A stretch of 22,196 nucleotides of DNA from JACPRB01 sp964468745. Its GTDB lineage: Bacteria > Planctomycetota > MHYJ01 > JACPRB01. The translations under genes were made by a program, and so were the position numbers. The DNA lies in the NCBI GenBank assembly GCA_964468745.1, contig CAYXVY010000260.1:1-22196 (forward strand). The letters run 5' to 3'. Of the stretch, positions 21,707 to 22,196 are shown piece by piece (the first letter of the stretch is position 1; the number at the start of each line of letters is the position of its first letter). Under the pieces are notes generated by a model that had not been told where the DNA came from, searched no databases, and was given only the letters and a program-made list of their open reading frames with translations.

Positions 21707-22196
21707 TTGAGCGACATCATCCGCGACAAGGGGGGCTTCCTCTCGCCGGTCATCCGCCGCATCGAGCACGAGGGCCGCCCCGCCGTGCTCAAGGACTTCC
21801 GCACGAAGAACGTCGTGACGCGACGCGTCCTCGCTCCCGCGATGGTGCGACGCGAATTCGACATCCTCCGCCGGCTCGAGGGAATCCCCGGCATTCCGAA
21901 GGCGTACGCGGTGATCGAACGCACCGCCATCGTCACCGCATTCATCGACGGCAGGCACATCGGGAAGTTCAAGCCGGGCCAGCTGCCCGACGCCGCGTAT
22001 CGACAGCTTGTCGAGACCGTTGCGGCCATGCACGCGCGCGACGTCGTCCACCTCGACCTGCGCCAGAAGAAGAACATCCTGATCGCCGACCGGCCGTACC
22101 TCATCGACTTCGCGAATGCGATGCACATCGGCCGCGCGTCGCCGCTGCGTCCGTTCCTCGCGCGCTTGAAGCGCGTCGACGAGAGCGGCCTGCTGA
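21707..22196 (+). CDS. RIO/LPS-core-kinase-like protein kinase-fold protein, C-terminus cut by window edge
   Basis: A partial reading frame of 163 codons with no stop before the window end. It shows a kinase-like fold: RPAVLKDF with the probable ATP Lys29, REFDILRRL with Glu50, MHARDVVHLDLRQKKNIL (108-125) with the catalytic HLD and the metal Asn123, and LIDFANA (132-138) in place of DFG. This pattern resembles RIO kinases and the WaaP/Kdo lipopolysaccharide kinases; which one cannot be told. The TTG at 21707 is the best start: it keeps the N-terminal lobe, and GATAAG (21692-21697) stands 9 nt ahead, resembling the Ser/Thr kinase start region. ATG 21842 would lose Lys29. It begins 5 nt after the methyltransferase stop. 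Confidence 0.75.
   Translation, partial: MSDIIRDKGGFLSPVIRRIEHEGRPAVLKDFRTKNVVTRRVLAPAMVRREFDILRRLEGIPGIPKAYAVIERTAIVTAFIDGRHIGKFKPGQLPDAAYRQLVETVAAMHARDVVHLDLRQKKNILIADRPYLIDFANAMHIGRASPLRPFLARLKRVDESGLL

Overview
The window is about 22 kb of GC-rich bacterial chromosome, densely packed with 21 protein genes: 19 complete and one cut at each end. I see no tRNA or rRNA gene, insertion sequence, phage gene or CRISPR array. The mix includes several lipoproteins, a Hanks-type Ser/Thr kinase with an extra N-terminal module, an FG-GAP propeller, a PEGA lipoprotein, a bifunctional-nuclease (DUF151) protein and a membrane-anchored metallophosphoesterase, alongside scattered single-copy housekeeping genes. 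This suits a Planctomycetota-like or other deep-branching Gram-negative lineage. That placement is inference from gene content, not a marker-gene result.

Layout, left to right. (1) 1-2716: partial ispD (-), an MBL-fold hydrolase (+) and a lone gspK (-), separated by two repetitive hairpins. (2) 2834-5395: a coiled-coil lipoprotein and a membrane-anchored metallophosphoesterase, probably an operon. (3) 5405-6624 (-): a nucleotidyltransferase coupled by an ATGA overlap to a small lipoprotein. (4) 6740-11448 (+): PEGA lipoprotein, murD, ligA and ilvE, joined by ATGA and GTGA overlaps and an 11-nt gap, so an apparent operon mixing envelope, DNA-ligation and amino-acid genes. (5) 11459-15128: a large HEAT-repeat membrane protein (-) diverging from a secreted seven-motif FG-GAP protein (+) across a tiny promoter region. 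(6) 15132-18831: DUF151 nuclease (-), Ser/Thr kinase (+), queA (-) and a secreted protein (+), strictly alternating in strand. (7) 18910-20951 (-): alr and tsaB. (8) 21078 to the end (+): an ICMT-type methyltransferase and a partial RIO/LPS-kinase-like gene.

How the genes work together: most are independent housekeeping functions, namely isoprenoid (ispD), peptidoglycan (murD, alr), DNA ligation (ligA), branched-chain amino acids (ilvE) and tRNA modification (queA, tsaB). Most of the rest are envelope or secreted proteins. Strand switches at 13 of 20 gene junctions, and four convergent pairs overlap or lie 10 nt or less apart. Recognisable sigma70-like promoters often sit immediately before the start codon with no Shine-Dalgarno, suggesting leaderless transcripts for several genes; others carry a good Shine-Dalgarno.

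The most unusual signal is a set of three intergenic islands (628-718, 1681-1737, 20975-21037). They differ in sequence but share an architecture: 7-nt periodicity combined with dyad symmetry, giving heptamer-phased imperfect hairpins. One supplies the last codons and stop of gspK, and another carries a perfect TTGACA/TATAAT promoter for tsaB.
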